Part shown: piece after piece, positions 35,787 to 44,987 of the stretch
Position numbering within the stretch: position 1 is the first letter of the stretch
Layout of the letters: every line of letters begins with the position of its first letter
Translations under genes and position numbers: made by a program
Origin: Dysgonomonas mossii
GTDB lineage: Bacteria; Bacteroidota; Bacteroidia; Bacteroidales; Dysgonomonadaceae
Reading direction: 5' to 3'
DNA length: 64,000 nt
Assembly (NCBI RefSeq): GCF_004569505.1
Contig: NZ_SPPK01000006.1
Span: 1-64,000 of the forward strand
Notes under the pieces: model-generated
Database searches by the model: none
What the model was told of the DNA's origin: nothing
What the model saw: only the letters and a program-made list of their open reading frames with translations

Positions 35787-37997
35787 ATGAAAATATTTAA
35801 AATATTTATTCTACTTCTCCTCATCCCCATTTTCGCCTTTAGCAAAGACATCTTGAAAGGTTATGTATTCGACAACCAAAAACAGCCCTTAATCGGTGCA
35901 TCTGTACGATGGGAGAATGCAAAGGCAGGAGTAATGACTGACGAACGCGGTTACTTTGAAATATCGGGTACGCCACACAAAGATCACATGCTCGCCATAT
36001 CGTATGTCGGATTTGAAGATAAAGTTATCCACATACATGATTTTGCAGACACACAAAACGTTGTATTGGAAGAAAATGCCGAATTAGGCGAAGTCGTTGT
36101 AGAAAGGACAGTACCGGGAACAATCAAATCTCGTACAAGCCTATTGAATACGGAAAAAATAACAACCAAAGAATTGCACCGTGCGGCATGTTGCAACCTT
36201 TCCGAAAGCTTCGAAACAAATCCTTCGGTAGATGTATCTTTTAGCGATGCGGTAACAGGAGCTAAACAAATACAATTGCTCGGGCTAGCCGGAACTTACG
36301 TGCAAACATTGACAGAAAACTATCCTAACTTTAGAGGGGCAGCCTCAGTATACGGACTGGATTACATACCCGGCCCATGGATGGAAAGCATACAGATATC
36401 TAAAGGCGCAGCTTCGGTAAAGAACGGCTATGAGTCGATTACAGGACAAATGAATGTAGAATACAAAAAGCCAAATAGCGCAGATCCTCTCAGCTTGAAT
36501 TTATTTTCGAGTGATGCCGGAAGATATGAAGGCAATGCCGATGCTGCATTTATCTTGAATGATAAGTTAAGCACGGGGGTATTCCTGCACTATTCGAATG
36601 AATCTGCATCACATGACGACAACGATGACAGTTTCTTAGACATGCCGAAGAAACACCAGTTTAATATGATGAACAGGTGGAATTATATGTCTGGCAGATA
36701 TGCTTCACAATTCGGCGTTCGTTTCTTACAGGATTACCGTACCAGTGGGCAAACAATGCATACTTTAAATTCTGCTTCCATCAATACTGATCCATACGAA
36801 ATATCTGTAAAGACAAACAGAGGGGAATTTTATACAAAGAACTCATACATTGTAGACGAAGAACGTAACGGAAATATTGCTCTGATATTCACAGGCTCAT
36901 ATCACGATCAGAAATCAAAGTATGCAGCAGACAAATACAATGTATATGAAAACAATCTATATGCGTCGCTGATGTATGAAACAGGGTTTGGCAAGATGCA
37001 TCAACTAAGTACAGGTTTAAGTATGAACTGGGACAAATACAATCATTCAATTGATCTGACTCAGCCAATCACAAATCAGCCCAATGAAGAAACTGTGACA
37101 GGAGGATATCTTCAATATACCTTTAACAAGGATGATAAGTTCATTGCACTAGCCGGATTGCGGACAGACTACAGTACCCTTCACAAAAAAGCATTCATTA
37201 CACCACGCCTGCACTTAAAGTATATGCCTGTAGAATGGCTAAACCTTAGAGCATCTGCGGGGAAAGGCTATCGTACAGTATTTGTTATGCCTGAAAACAG
37301 TTACTTCTTGGCAAGCAGCCGAAAGATAGAAATAGCAGACAACCTACGACAAGAATCGGCATGGAACTATGGTACAAGCATCTCTTTTCATATACCAATC
37401 AGAGGTGAAGAACTTACCATATCAGGAGAGTGGTACAGAACCGACTTTGACAATCAGGTGGTAACCGATGTAGATAGCGACCCTCATGCTGTAAAGTTCT
37501 ATAACCTGTCAGGCAAATCGTATGCCGATAGTTATCAGATAGAAGCTTCATACCCCTTATTCAAAGGGTTTAATATATTGGGAGCGTATCGCTGGACAAA
37601 TGCAAAAACAACTTACGGAGACAAACTAATGAAAAAACCTCTGGTAAGTGATTACAAAGCACTTCTAACAGGCTCTTACGAAACGCGCCTAAAGAAATGG
37701 GTGTTCGACCTTACCGCCCAATTTAACGGAGGCGGACGCATGCCAACCCCTGATGCGGTGAATCCTTTGTGGAAAACTACATTCGATTCGTTTACAATAC
37801 TGAATGCACAGATCACTAAGAACTTCCGTAATTGGAGTATCTATGTGGGTGCAGAGAATATTACGGATTTCAAACAAAAGAATCCGATCGTCTCGGCAGA
37901 AAATCCATTTGGCGATGACTTTGATGCCACAATGGTGTGGGGACCAACTCAGGGTCGTAAATTCTACATGGGACTAAGATATGCTATTGGAAAATAG
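35787..37997 (+). CDS. TonB-dependent receptor, probable metal uptake
   Basis: Outer-membrane receptor, 736 aa from the ATG at 35787 (a TTG at 35754 would put residues before the signal peptide). Signal peptide to about residue 20, then a carboxypeptidase-D regulatory-like domain (about 23-100), a plug with the distinctive AACCNLSESFETNPSVDVSF and GLAGTYVQTLTENYPNF, then a 22-strand type barrel ending in the aromatic YMGLRYAIGK. There is no SusD partner, so it is not a glycan receptor. The preceding Cys-rich protein and the CC in the plug point to a metal or metallophore ligand; the exact ligand is unknown. Confidence 0.9.
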   Translation: MKIFKIFILLLLIPIFAFSKDILKGYVFDNQKQPLIGASVRWENAKAGVMTDERGYFEISGTPHKDHMLAISYVGFEDKVIHIHDFADTQNVVLEENAELGEVVVERTVPGTIKSRTSLLNTEKITTKELHRAACCNLSESFETNPSVDVSFSDAVTGAKQIQLLGLAGTYVQTLTENYPNFRGAASVYGLDYIPGPWMESIQISKGAASVKNGYESITGQMNVEYKKPNSADPLSLNLFSSDAGRYEGNADAAFILNDKLSTGVFLHYSNESASHDDNDDSFLDMPKKHQFNMMNRWNYMSGRYASQFGVRFLQDYRTSGQTMHTLNSASINTDPYEISVKTNRGEFYTKNSYIVDEERNGNIALIFTGSYHDQKSKYAADKYNVYENNLYASLMYETGFGKMHQLSTGLSMNWDKYNHSIDLTQPITNQPNEETVTGGYLQYTFNKDDKFIALAGLRTDYSTLHKKAFITPRLHLKYMPVEWLNLRASAGKGYRTVFVMPENSYFLASSRKIEIADNLRQESAWNYGTSISFHIPIRGEELTISGEWYRTDFDNQVVTDVDSDPHAVKFYNLSGKSYADSYQIEASYPLFKGFNILGAYRWTNAKTTYGDKLMKKPLVSDYKALLTGSYETRLKKWVFDLTAQFNGGGRMPTPDAVNPLWKTTFDSFTILNAQITKNFRNWSIYVGAENITDFKQKNPIVSAENPFGDDFDATMVWGPTQGRKFYMGLRYAIGK

Positions 37998-38026
37998 TTA
38001 AGGTATTTATAATCTAAAATATTAAG

Positions 38027-38071
38027 CGGGGTGAAGTATCTTAATTAATGAGATATTTCACCTCGTTTTTT
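38027..38071. terminator. Bidirectional terminator after the TonB receptor
   Basis: GGTGAAGTATCT pairs with AGATATTTCACC (one G-T pair) around loop TAATTAATG, then TCGTTTTTT. The right arm lies within the last codons of the convergent 101-aa gene. Confidence 0.8.
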
Positions 38072-38350
38072 ATATTTATGTCTTACAAAAAGAATTAGCT
38101 TTATCAATAAGATGAGAGAGGAAAGGAAGACAGGTGAAAAGATCAAGACATTGACTAACAATGCCGTTGCTTGCATATCTATATCCAGAAAGTAAAGTAC
38201 AACTCCTATCAGCAGCCAACAAAGAATAGAAAGGACAGACATTACCAATAATGCCAAAGGCTCTTTCCTACCCTTAAAGTGCTTTATCAACACATAAGCC
38301 GGTATAAGAATAACGAAGAATAATATGAGGGAGAAGTCTAATCCAAACAT
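38045..38350 (-). CDS. Hypothetical membrane protein (101 aa)
   Basis: Three predicted membrane helices (about 5-22, 32-54, 63-88) and a short basic C-terminal tail (RHKYKKRGEISH). No family recognised. It lies 5 nt after the AlkD-like gene and is last in a minus-strand set with Dabb and AlkD genes. Its final codons overlap the terminator shared with the TonB receptor gene. Confidence 0.6.
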   Translation of the reverse strand: MFGLDFSLILFFVILIPAYVLIKHFKGRKEPLALLVMSVLSILCWLLIGVVLYFLDIDMQATALLVNVLIFSPVFLSSLILLIKLILFVRHKYKKRGEISH

Positions 38351-38355
38351 TACTC

Positions 38356-39021
38356 TTACCCCTCAAAGAAATAATCAAACTCGAAAGCCATACTATTAAA
38401 CGCTTCTTGCTTTATCAGATCTTTATCTTCCTTATATATAGATAATTTTTGAAGAATGCGATCTGCAATATCTTTAGATTGGCGACCAATATGTTTTAGA
38501 GTTAACAATGCAGCATTCCGCAGAAAAATATTCTCGGATATCACATCATCCCAAATAGTTGACACTAATTCTACAGCTACCGGTTCAGTCTTCTTAGCAA
38601 TAAACAAACGCGCCAACAACCAGTACCCTGTAGTCCTGATATCTGTAACAGTTGAATTTGCCCACTCCAATGCTATCTCTCTGGCAAATGCCACATTTTG
38701 AAGCAAGTTTGCACAAATCTGTTCTCTTATCTCCTGATTGGGAATAGATACACCCCACTCTCCCGCCTTTTCTTTTGTAAAAGAATCGGTTGGATAAAGT
38801 AGGGTTGCCAATATTTTCAGCTCGCGAGTATTGTCTGCCCAAAGCGTTTCCGCCAGTTTAGAATCAGGTTGATAACGCTTCGCTAAATCTTTGATCTGCT
38901 GAACAGACAAGCCAAAGTTTAGCTTGTAATCCAAACCACGCTGACGCATGTTTGTTGAAACGATACCGTTCATAGCCATACGGCATCTCTTACGAATGTC
39001 TTTTATTATATCTTCTTGCAT
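38356..39021 (-). CDS. DNA alkylation repair protein (AlkD-like HEAT repeat)
   Basis: A 221-aa all-helical protein of the AlkD/AlkC type, glycosylases that remove N3- or N7-alkyl purines without base flipping. The N-terminal segment YKLNFGLSVQQIKDLAKRY, the block LAETLWADNTRELKILATLL and the VTDIRTTGYWLLARLF region (Trp/Asp near the DNA face) fit the family. It starts on the base next to the Dabb stop codon, so translation is probably coupled. Confidence 0.82.
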   Translation of the reverse strand: MQEDIIKDIRKRCRMAMNGIVSTNMRQRGLDYKLNFGLSVQQIKDLAKRYQPDSKLAETLWADNTRELKILATLLYPTDSFTKEKAGEWGVSIPNQEIREQICANLLQNVAFAREIALEWANSTVTDIRTTGYWLLARLFIAKKTEPVAVELVSTIWDDVISENIFLRNAALLTLKHIGRQSKDIADRILQKLSIYKEDKDLIKQEAFNSMAFEFDYFFEG

Positions 39022-39321
39022 TTATACCTCAAAGTCTACGGCTTTTCTATCTATTACAGCCTCTCTGATAAAAGGAAGAACAGCCTGATGTAACGGATGA
39101 TTCTGATATATTTCTAAATCTTCTTTCTTACTCAATTCTGAATAAAGAGCAACATCAAAGTTGCCTCCTCCTAAGAAGTCGACACCTACTTCTATCTTGA
39201 GTAATCCATCAATTTTACCCGACAAAGCTTCTAGTTTTTCTTTTATCAGTTTTGCATTTGTAGCTTTATCATTTCCGTGAGCTTCATCCTTCAGCTTCCA
39301 CATTACAATGTGTTTAATCAT
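39022..39321 (-). CDS. Dabb family (stress-responsive) protein
   Basis: A 99-aa ferredoxin-like alpha/beta-barrel domain: starts MIKHIVMWKLKDEA and contains GVDFLGGGNFDVALYSELSKKEDLEIYQNHPLHQA, both typical of Dabb proteins, which form dimers and are often stress-induced. Function unknown. It abuts the alkylation-repair gene and has the 26-nt element 26 nt upstream, shared with the MATE gene. Confidence 0.88.
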   Translation of the reverse strand: MIKHIVMWKLKDEAHGNDKATNAKLIKEKLEALSGKIDGLLKIEVGVDFLGGGNFDVALYSELSKKEDLEIYQNHPLHQAVLPFIREAVIDRKAVDFEV

Positions 39322-39346
39322 ATTCAGTTATATTTTGGGTTTTATT

Positions 39347-39372
39347 AAAAGGTGACAAAAGTGACACTTTTT
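39347..39372 (-). repeat. 26-nt element, copy 2 (upstream of Dabb)
   Basis: Reverse complement of 20856-20881 with no mismatch. On the minus strand it reads GTGTCACTTTTGTCACC within A/T ends, 26 nt before the Dabb start. A further GGTGAC lies at about 39387-39393 on the minus strand. Confidence 0.7.
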
Positions 39373-39438
39373 ATTCGTATTTATATCGTCACCTTTTTCC
39401 TTTAAATCATTCTATTAATAGATAAAAACAAGCAGAAA

Positions 39439-39897
39439 TTATTCTGCGTACTCATTTGGAGACACTTTTATCTCTGCAAAAAGCGTACCATCCAATTTAT
39501 AATAAGCAAATATTACCGTCATTTTATCTTTACGAAACATATCGAGATCTTCGCCTTTATTCTCACGCATTCCCATAGTGATAGCAGGCTTTGCACTCCG
39601 AACAAATTCGTCAACAGATACGGTAGGCTCTTGAGTGAAAGTGTAGTAATACTTATATTCTGTAGCAGAAACAGCCTCAGCTCGATCCATGCGTATATTG
39701 CCGGGTAATACCATTGGCATCGAAGCATTCGCTTTTTCGGCCAGCTTAATATATTTCTTCTTCGGTGCTTCTCCTTTTACTTCTGTTTTTACAGTTTTTT
39801 CATCTGTTGTATTATCCGTTTTTGATTTTGAGTTACACCCAGTAAACGCAGCGAATGCAATCGAACAGATAAGAGCAAAAACAATATACTTTTTCAT
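39439..39897 (-). CDS. Hypothetical lipoprotein (152 aa)
   Basis: From the ATG at 39897, a lipoprotein signal peptide with lipobox FTGC (Cys about 19) is followed by a polar Lys/Thr linker. A compact domain follows, with the strand pairs ATEYKYYYTFTQEP and MTVIFAYYKLDGTLFAEIKVSPNEY. A longer start at 39945 would bury the signal peptide, so I reject it. I do not recognise the family. It is upstream of the Dabb gene on the same strand, 117 nt away. Confidence 0.72.
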   Translation of the reverse strand: MKKYIVFALICSIAFAAFTGCNSKSKTDNTTDEKTVKTEVKGEAPKKKYIKLAEKANASMPMVLPGNIRMDRAEAVSATEYKYYYTFTQEPTVSVDEFVRSAKPAITMGMRENKGEDLDMFRKDKMTVIFAYYKLDGTLFAEIKVSPNEYAE

Positions 39898-40044
39898 AAC
39901 TATCCGGTTTTTATTAATAATCAAGTGATAAAGATACGTATTCAAAAAAGAATCTGATCCCTCTTATGTTATATTTTAGCTCGCAATGTGTTTATAAGAG
40001 AGAAAAACAGACCTAAAAACGGTTCTTTATTCGAGCAATATCGT

Positions 40045-41328
40045 TTATATCTTAACATCTACAAAGAAACTAACCAACAACAATATATTAAGAAGCGTAA
40101 CAACTATGGCTATGCCATACAAAAGTATTTTCGTAAAAAGAGTATTAGCATACTTGCCCATTACCTCTTTAGATGAAGTAAGCCTTACCTGCAAAAACAC
40201 AGTTATTGGAAGTTGCACACTCAAAATAGCTTGAGAAATAATCAACCCCTTAAAAGGGTCGCCTATCATAAATATGATTAGCAATGCTATCCCGAGTGAG
40301 ATAATCACACCTGTACGCGAATGTATGTCTTTTATATTATAAGGTTCATCGTACATACCCGCAAATATAGAGCCTGCCGCAATACCCGAAGTCATAGAAG
40401 ACGAAACGCCCGCCAACAGCAACGCCAATGCAAATATCACAACCGCATTACTCCCCAGTAATGGTTCGAGCAGGGAATGGGCTTGTTGAAGATCATTTAC
40501 GACGATATTTTCTCTAAAGAAAGTTGAAGCAGCCAATAAGATCATCGCACTATTTATTGCCCACCCGATAAACATAGAGAAAAATGTATCGAAAAACTCG
40601 TATTTCAATTGCTTTTCAATCACAGCCTCATCTTGCAAATTCCATTGACGGCTTTGAATCACTTCCGAATGCAGAAAAAGATTGTGCGGCATGACCACTG
40701 CACCCAGCACACTCATTATAATCAACATACTCCCTTCAGGGATAGAAGGCACTACCCATGCTTGTGCCGCCTCTCCCCACTCTATATCAACAAGAAAAAG
40801 CTCGTAGATAAAGGATAGTCCTATAAGAGAGACAAAGGCAATAATATAACGCTCTATCTTTTTATACGAATTCGAAAACATCATCGCGAAAACGAAAACT
40901 GCAACTAATACGGCTCCCACTTTGATAGGAATATCAAAAAGCATATTCAATGCAATAGCTCCTCCCAATATTTCGGCCAAAGACGTGGATACAGAAGCTC
41001 CCATTGCCGACCACAATATAGTTCGCGAACCCATACGGGGTAAATATTTATTAGCGGCTTCGGAAAGACAGAGACCTGTCACAATACCCAAGTGGGCTAC
41101 ATTGTGTTGAAGGATAATCAACATAATGGTAGACAGTGTTACCACCCATAACAGGGCATATCCAAACTCCGATCCAGCTGCAAAATTCGAAGCCCAGTTA
41201 CCGGGATCGATAAAGCCTACAGTTACCAATAGTCCGGGACCTATATATTTCAATAGTTCCAAAGCACCATACTTTGGTTTGGGGTGAATGCGTGTATATG
41301 CTTTCTTTAAATTTTCAAAAAGATTCAT
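40045..41328 (-). CDS. mntH: Nramp family divalent metal transporter
   Basis: Inner-membrane proton-coupled Mn2+/Fe2+ importer, 427 aa, eleven predicted helices. The first-helix metal motif DPGN is at 41-44. The sixth-helix motif GAVVMPHNLFLHS keeps the Ala and Met of the metal site. The residues after DPGN (WASNFAAGS) differ from the usual ATDIQAG, so it may be one of the diverged Nramp subgroups. Monocistronic, divergent from the DUF4836 gene. No Mn- or Fe-responsive RNA element is evident upstream. Confidence 0.9.
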   Translation of the reverse strand: MNLFENLKKAYTRIHPKPKYGALELLKYIGPGLLVTVGFIDPGNWASNFAAGSEFGYALLWVVTLSTIMLIILQHNVAHLGIVTGLCLSEAANKYLPRMGSRTILWSAMGASVSTSLAEILGGAIALNMLFDIPIKVGAVLVAVFVFAMMFSNSYKKIERYIIAFVSLIGLSFIYELFLVDIEWGEAAQAWVVPSIPEGSMLIIMSVLGAVVMPHNLFLHSEVIQSRQWNLQDEAVIEKQLKYEFFDTFFSMFIGWAINSAMILLAASTFFRENIVVNDLQQAHSLLEPLLGSNAVVIFALALLLAGVSSSMTSGIAAGSIFAGMYDEPYNIKDIHSRTGVIISLGIALLIIFMIGDPFKGLIISQAILSVQLPITVFLQVRLTSSKEVMGKYANTLFTKILLYGIAIVVTLLNILLLVSFFVDVKI

Positions 41329-41465
41329 TACGTTCTATATTTGGATACAAAATTATCTTTTTCGCAAAACAATCTTCATAAAATGTGAAAAGAATTAATC
41401 ATTCCAAAGCTCAACACCTTTCTTTTTCTTATATTCGCAGAATTAATATTTTTAAACACGAAATT

Positions 41466-43127
41466 ATGAAACAAACGGGTATTACTCTCATAGTTGCATT
41501 ATTTGTAGCTTTTTTTTACTCATGTAAAGATTCGGCAGACTTGACCAACTCGATACCGGCGAGTGCCGCTACTGTTATACATATCGATACAAAATCTCTA
41601 TTGACAAAAGCCGACTATAAGCCACTGGAGAATAAAGTTATAAAAGAAGCCCTTGACAAGGCTAAATCCGGCGGCAATGCTACAAAAGCTATTGAACAGC
41701 TTGAGAGTTTCCTTAAAAACCCAAATTCGACAGGCATCGACTTTCTTAGCGATTGTTACATGTATATGGACAGTACGACAATGGGTATTGTTTTGAAAAT
41801 AGACGATCAGAAGAAATTGAAGGAATTACTTATCAAGACCTTCGAACTACCGGAACAAATGTTGGAAGAAAAAGATGGAGTGACTACATTAAGTGCACAA
41901 CAAAACTTTGTTATAGGCTGGACTAAGGATAAGCTTTTATTGCTTACATATATGGGAACTGTATATTATCGCGACCATAGTGCCTTGCCTGATCTGAAAA
42001 CATTGGTTACAAAACAACTAACACAAACAGCCAAAGAGAGCATCAACTCTAAAAAATCATTCGCAGAATTTATTTCGAACAAAAAGGATATTTCGATCTT
42101 CTCTTCATACAGTAATATAAAAGGAATGTGGTCTTCTTTGTTACCTCCGGCATTGGCAATGCAAGGACATGACGGGAATGCTGTAAATAAAATGCTAACA
42201 GAATTATATGACCAATTAAAAGATATAAATACAGCTGCTTTTATTTCGTTCGAAAAAGGGGAAATAGCATTTAGCAATAAAATGTACTATGATACCCCGG
42301 AAGCAGAGAAGAAATTTAACGAACTGGCGTCGCAGATGACAGGTAAACTAAAAGGTGATCAGCTTAAATACTTTACAGATAAACCTATCTTTTCCATCTC
42401 GGCTAACATGAAAGGAGAAGGTATTTATAATTATCTGAACGAATTAGGCTTCATTTCTCTGATAGAAGAAAGTGCAGGTTCTAACTTATCGGAGTTAGGC
42501 ATCGACCTGAAATCTTTTATATCGAATATGGATGGAGACATTACTTTTGCCGTAAATAATGTAAAAATTGTAACAAAAAAATCTGATTACTACGATTTTG
42601 AATATACAGACTCATCTCCTGAACTTTCATTTTTTGCAGACCTCAAAGACGCAAACTCTATATGGAATATTGCAAAAGGAAAAATAAAAGAACTTAATGG
42701 CGAAGCTGCCGTTTTCACTGAACTGAATCCAAATACATATTCGCTAAAAGTGGATGAGAATACGAATGCTTACTTTGGAATCAACAACAATATGTTCTTC
42801 TTTACAAATAGCGAAAGTGTATTCAAAAACATATCAGCAACAGGACTAAAGAGTGATCTGTCGGATCAGGCTAAAGATAAGACTACATTTATATGTGGAA
42901 CCTTCAGTCCTCTAAAACCATTATTATTGTCAGAAATGGGAGGTAACGATAAGGCTAAGGAGCTTGCCACAAAAGGCTTTGACTTGCTTGGTGATTATAA
43001 TTATATAACAACTCAGGACATGAGTGGTAATGGTAAAATCGTTATTAAAGATACAAGTGGCAATAGCCTTGCTGTAATTTGTAAATTTGTAGACAGTGTA
43101 GTTACACATATCGCTCAGGAATATTAA
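41466..43127 (+). CDS. DUF4836 family lipoprotein
   Basis: 553 aa from the ATG at 41466; the GTG at 41385 would precede the signal peptide. The lipobox is FFYSC (Cys about 20). Start of the mature chain SIPASAATVIHIDTKSLL matches DUF4836, a Bacteroidetes envelope family of unknown function resembling a large, strand-rich binding protein. It is followed at about 40 nt by an ABC ATPase/permease pair on the same strand, so the three may form one unit, perhaps as a lipoprotein partner of the exporter (inferred). Confidence 0.8.
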   Translation: MKQTGITLIVALFVAFFYSCKDSADLTNSIPASAATVIHIDTKSLLTKADYKPLENKVIKEALDKAKSGGNATKAIEQLESFLKNPNSTGIDFLSDCYMYMDSTTMGIVLKIDDQKKLKELLIKTFELPEQMLEEKDGVTTLSAQQNFVIGWTKDKLLLLTYMGTVYYRDHSALPDLKTLVTKQLTQTAKESINSKKSFAEFISNKKDISIFSSYSNIKGMWSSLLPPALAMQGHDGNAVNKMLTELYDQLKDINTAAFISFEKGEIAFSNKMYYDTPEAEKKFNELASQMTGKLKGDQLKYFTDKPIFSISANMKGEGIYNYLNELGFISLIEESAGSNLSELGIDLKSFISNMDGDITFAVNNVKIVTKKSDYYDFEYTDSSPELSFFADLKDANSIWNIAKGKIKELNGEAAVFTELNPNTYSLKVDENTNAYFGINNNMFFFTNSESVFKNISATGLKSDLSDQAKDKTTFICGTFSPLKPLLLSEMGGNDKAKELATKGFDLLGDYNYITTQDMSGNGKIVIKDTSGNSLAVICKFVDSVVTHIAQEY

Positions 43128-43133
43128 ATAAAA

Positions 43134-43158
43134 AGCTGATAGCTAGAAGCTAACAGCT
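43134..43158. repeat. AGCT-rich imperfect hairpin
   Basis: AGCTG...AGCT...AGCT...CAGCT: four AGCT units in 25 nt form a self-complementary stretch between the DUF4836 stop and the ABC ATPase start. No T run follows, so it is unlikely to terminate. Confidence 0.45.
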
Positions 43159-43166
43159 AAACATGG

Positions 43167-43811
43167 ATGAATACGATACAATTAAGAAACGCCCTTCCTG
43201 ATGTCTTCTCGGAGATAAAAGATATAAAATCAGATATCTGGAAACAAGACGTCACTTTTGAGAAGGGAAAAACATACCTGATAAAAGCAGAATCAGGCCT
43301 AGGAAAAAGTTCGCTCTGTAGCTATATCTATGGCTACAGAGCCGATTTTTCGGGAAACATCTTTTTTGACGAAGCAGAAGTCAAAAATATAAAGAGAAAA
43401 AAATGGGATAACATCAGATCAAAACATTTGAGCCTCCTATTTCAAGAACTGCGTCTTTTTCCCGAATTGACAGCACTGGAAAACATCCGGCTAAAAAACA
43501 ATCTCACTCACCACAAAACAGAATCGGAAATCAATTCGATGTTCGACAGGTTGGGCATCAGTGACAAGAAAGACCAACCAATAGGAAAAATGTCTTGGGG
43601 ACAGCAGCAACGTGTCGCAATTATCCGCTCGCTTTGCCAACCTTTCGACTTTCTTATCCTCGACGAACCCATCAGCCATCTTGATGACAACAATGCCAAA
43701 ATCATTACTGAGCTTATCCTCGAAGAGGTAAGAGCACAGCATGCGGGATTGATAGTCACCTCGATAGGCAAAGATTTACCAATGGATTACTCTCAAATAT
43801 TATCGCTATGA
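43167..43811 (+). CDS. ABC transporter ATP-binding protein
   Basis: A 214-aa ATPase of the LolD/MacB type. Walker A is AESGLGKSSL (about 38-47), the signature MSWGQQQRVAI, Walker B FLILDEPISHLDD and no clear H-loop His (TSIGKDL, with Gly where His is usual). The Q-loop is LLFQELRLFPELTALENI. Its last codon overlaps the permease start by ATGA. Probably energises the next gene's permease. Confidence 0.88.
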   Translation: MNTIQLRNALPDVFSEIKDIKSDIWKQDVTFEKGKTYLIKAESGLGKSSLCSYIYGYRADFSGNIFFDEAEVKNIKRKKWDNIRSKHLSLLFQELRLFPELTALENIRLKNNLTHHKTESEINSMFDRLGISDKKDQPIGKMSWGQQQRVAIIRSLCQPFDFLILDEPISHLDDNNAKIITELILEEVRAQHAGLIVTSIGKDLPMDYSQILSL

Positions 43812-44983
43812 ATCTGGTTTGGAAGCTCTTGAAACAAAATATAAGCAAAGGACAGTTTGCCGGATTCTTCATTGCCAATCTTATCGGATTAACAATTGTT
43901 CTGCTCGGCCTCCAGTTTTACGTGGATATCAATCCCTTATTTTCGGAAAAGGATACTATCATGAAGAGGGATTTTCTGGTACTAACAAAACAAGTCGGCA
44001 TCTACAATACACTGAACCCTCAAGCATCAGGTTTTTCGGCCGAAGAAATTAAGAATATAGAAAACACCAGTTTTGCAACGCAGGTAGGAGCATTTATCGC
44101 TTCGAGATATAAGGTTTTTGGAGGAATAAATACCAATCAGGGAGGTTTCAACACCGAAATGTTTTTCGAATCGGTTCCTGATGATTTCATAGATGTGAAG
44201 ACCGACAGATGGAAGTTTAGTCCCGATGATGAATTCGTTCCTATTATCCTTCCTAAAAACTACCTTGACCTTTACAATTTTGGTTTTGCTGAAGCTCGCT
44301 CTATGCCGAAACTTTCGCAGAGTGTAATCGGAATGGTGAATTTCAACATCACCATATCGGGTAAATGGCAACATAAGGAGTTTAAGGGGCAAATAGCCGG
44401 TTTTTCGAATCGGATAAACACAATCCTTGTTCCCGAATCTTTTATGAAATGGGCAAACGAAAACTACGGCGAACAAGCCGTCTCCAATCCCAGCCGACTA
44501 ATGGTAGAAGTAAACAATCCTGCCGACCCAAATATTGCGACCTTTCTCAAAAAGAATAACTATGAAGTAGAAGGCGAAAACTCGGCAGTGAGTAAAATGT
44601 CGTACTTCCTCAAGATAATGGTAGGCATTGTTATTGCAATAGGAATAATAATCTGTGCACTAGCTTTTTTTGTGCTTACACTTAGCATCTATCTGTTATT
44701 AGAAAAGAATATGGAAAAACTACGGAATCTTCGTCTGATAGGTTATGCAAAAAGCGTGGTAGTGCGCCCTTACGAATTAATGGCTATCGGGATGAATCTT
44801 GCGATACTCACACTTGCAATTGCATCGGTCTTGGTGATACGCATCAAGTACAGCGATATTGTACGCAATGTATGGAGTGAGTTCGAAGGTTCGGATATTA
44901 TGATCACTCTGATTGCCGGAGTATGTATATTCTTACTTTTATCCTCGCTGAATATTGTAATAATAAGAAGAAAAGTAAAATAG
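43808..44983 (+). CDS. ABC transporter permease, FtsX/MacB-like
   Basis: A 391-aa permease with one N-terminal helix (about 18-38), a large periplasmic domain (about 40-265) and three C-terminal helices (about 272-300, 324-344, 361-385), the layout of FtsX/MacB mechanotransmitters. It overlaps the ATPase gene by 4 nt, so translation is coupled. This class moves lipoproteins, peptides or signals rather than solutes; the client is unknown. Its stop lies 4 nt from the stop of the convergent MFS gene, with no terminator in between. Confidence 0.85.
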   Translation: MNLVWKLLKQNISKGQFAGFFIANLIGLTIVLLGLQFYVDINPLFSEKDTIMKRDFLVLTKQVGIYNTLNPQASGFSAEEIKNIENTSFATQVGAFIASRYKVFGGINTNQGGFNTEMFFESVPDDFIDVKTDRWKFSPDDEFVPIILPKNYLDLYNFGFAEARSMPKLSQSVIGMVNFNITISGKWQHKEFKGQIAGFSNRINTILVPESFMKWANENYGEQAVSNPSRLMVEVNNPADPNIATFLKKNNYEVEGENSAVSKMSYFLKIMVGIVIAIGIIICALAFFVLTLSIYLLLEKNMEKLRNLRLIGYAKSVVVRPYELMAIGMNLAILTLAIASVLVIRIKYSDIVRNVWSEFEGSDIMITLIAGVCIFLLLSSLNIVIIRRKVK

Positions 44984-44987
44984 AAGT

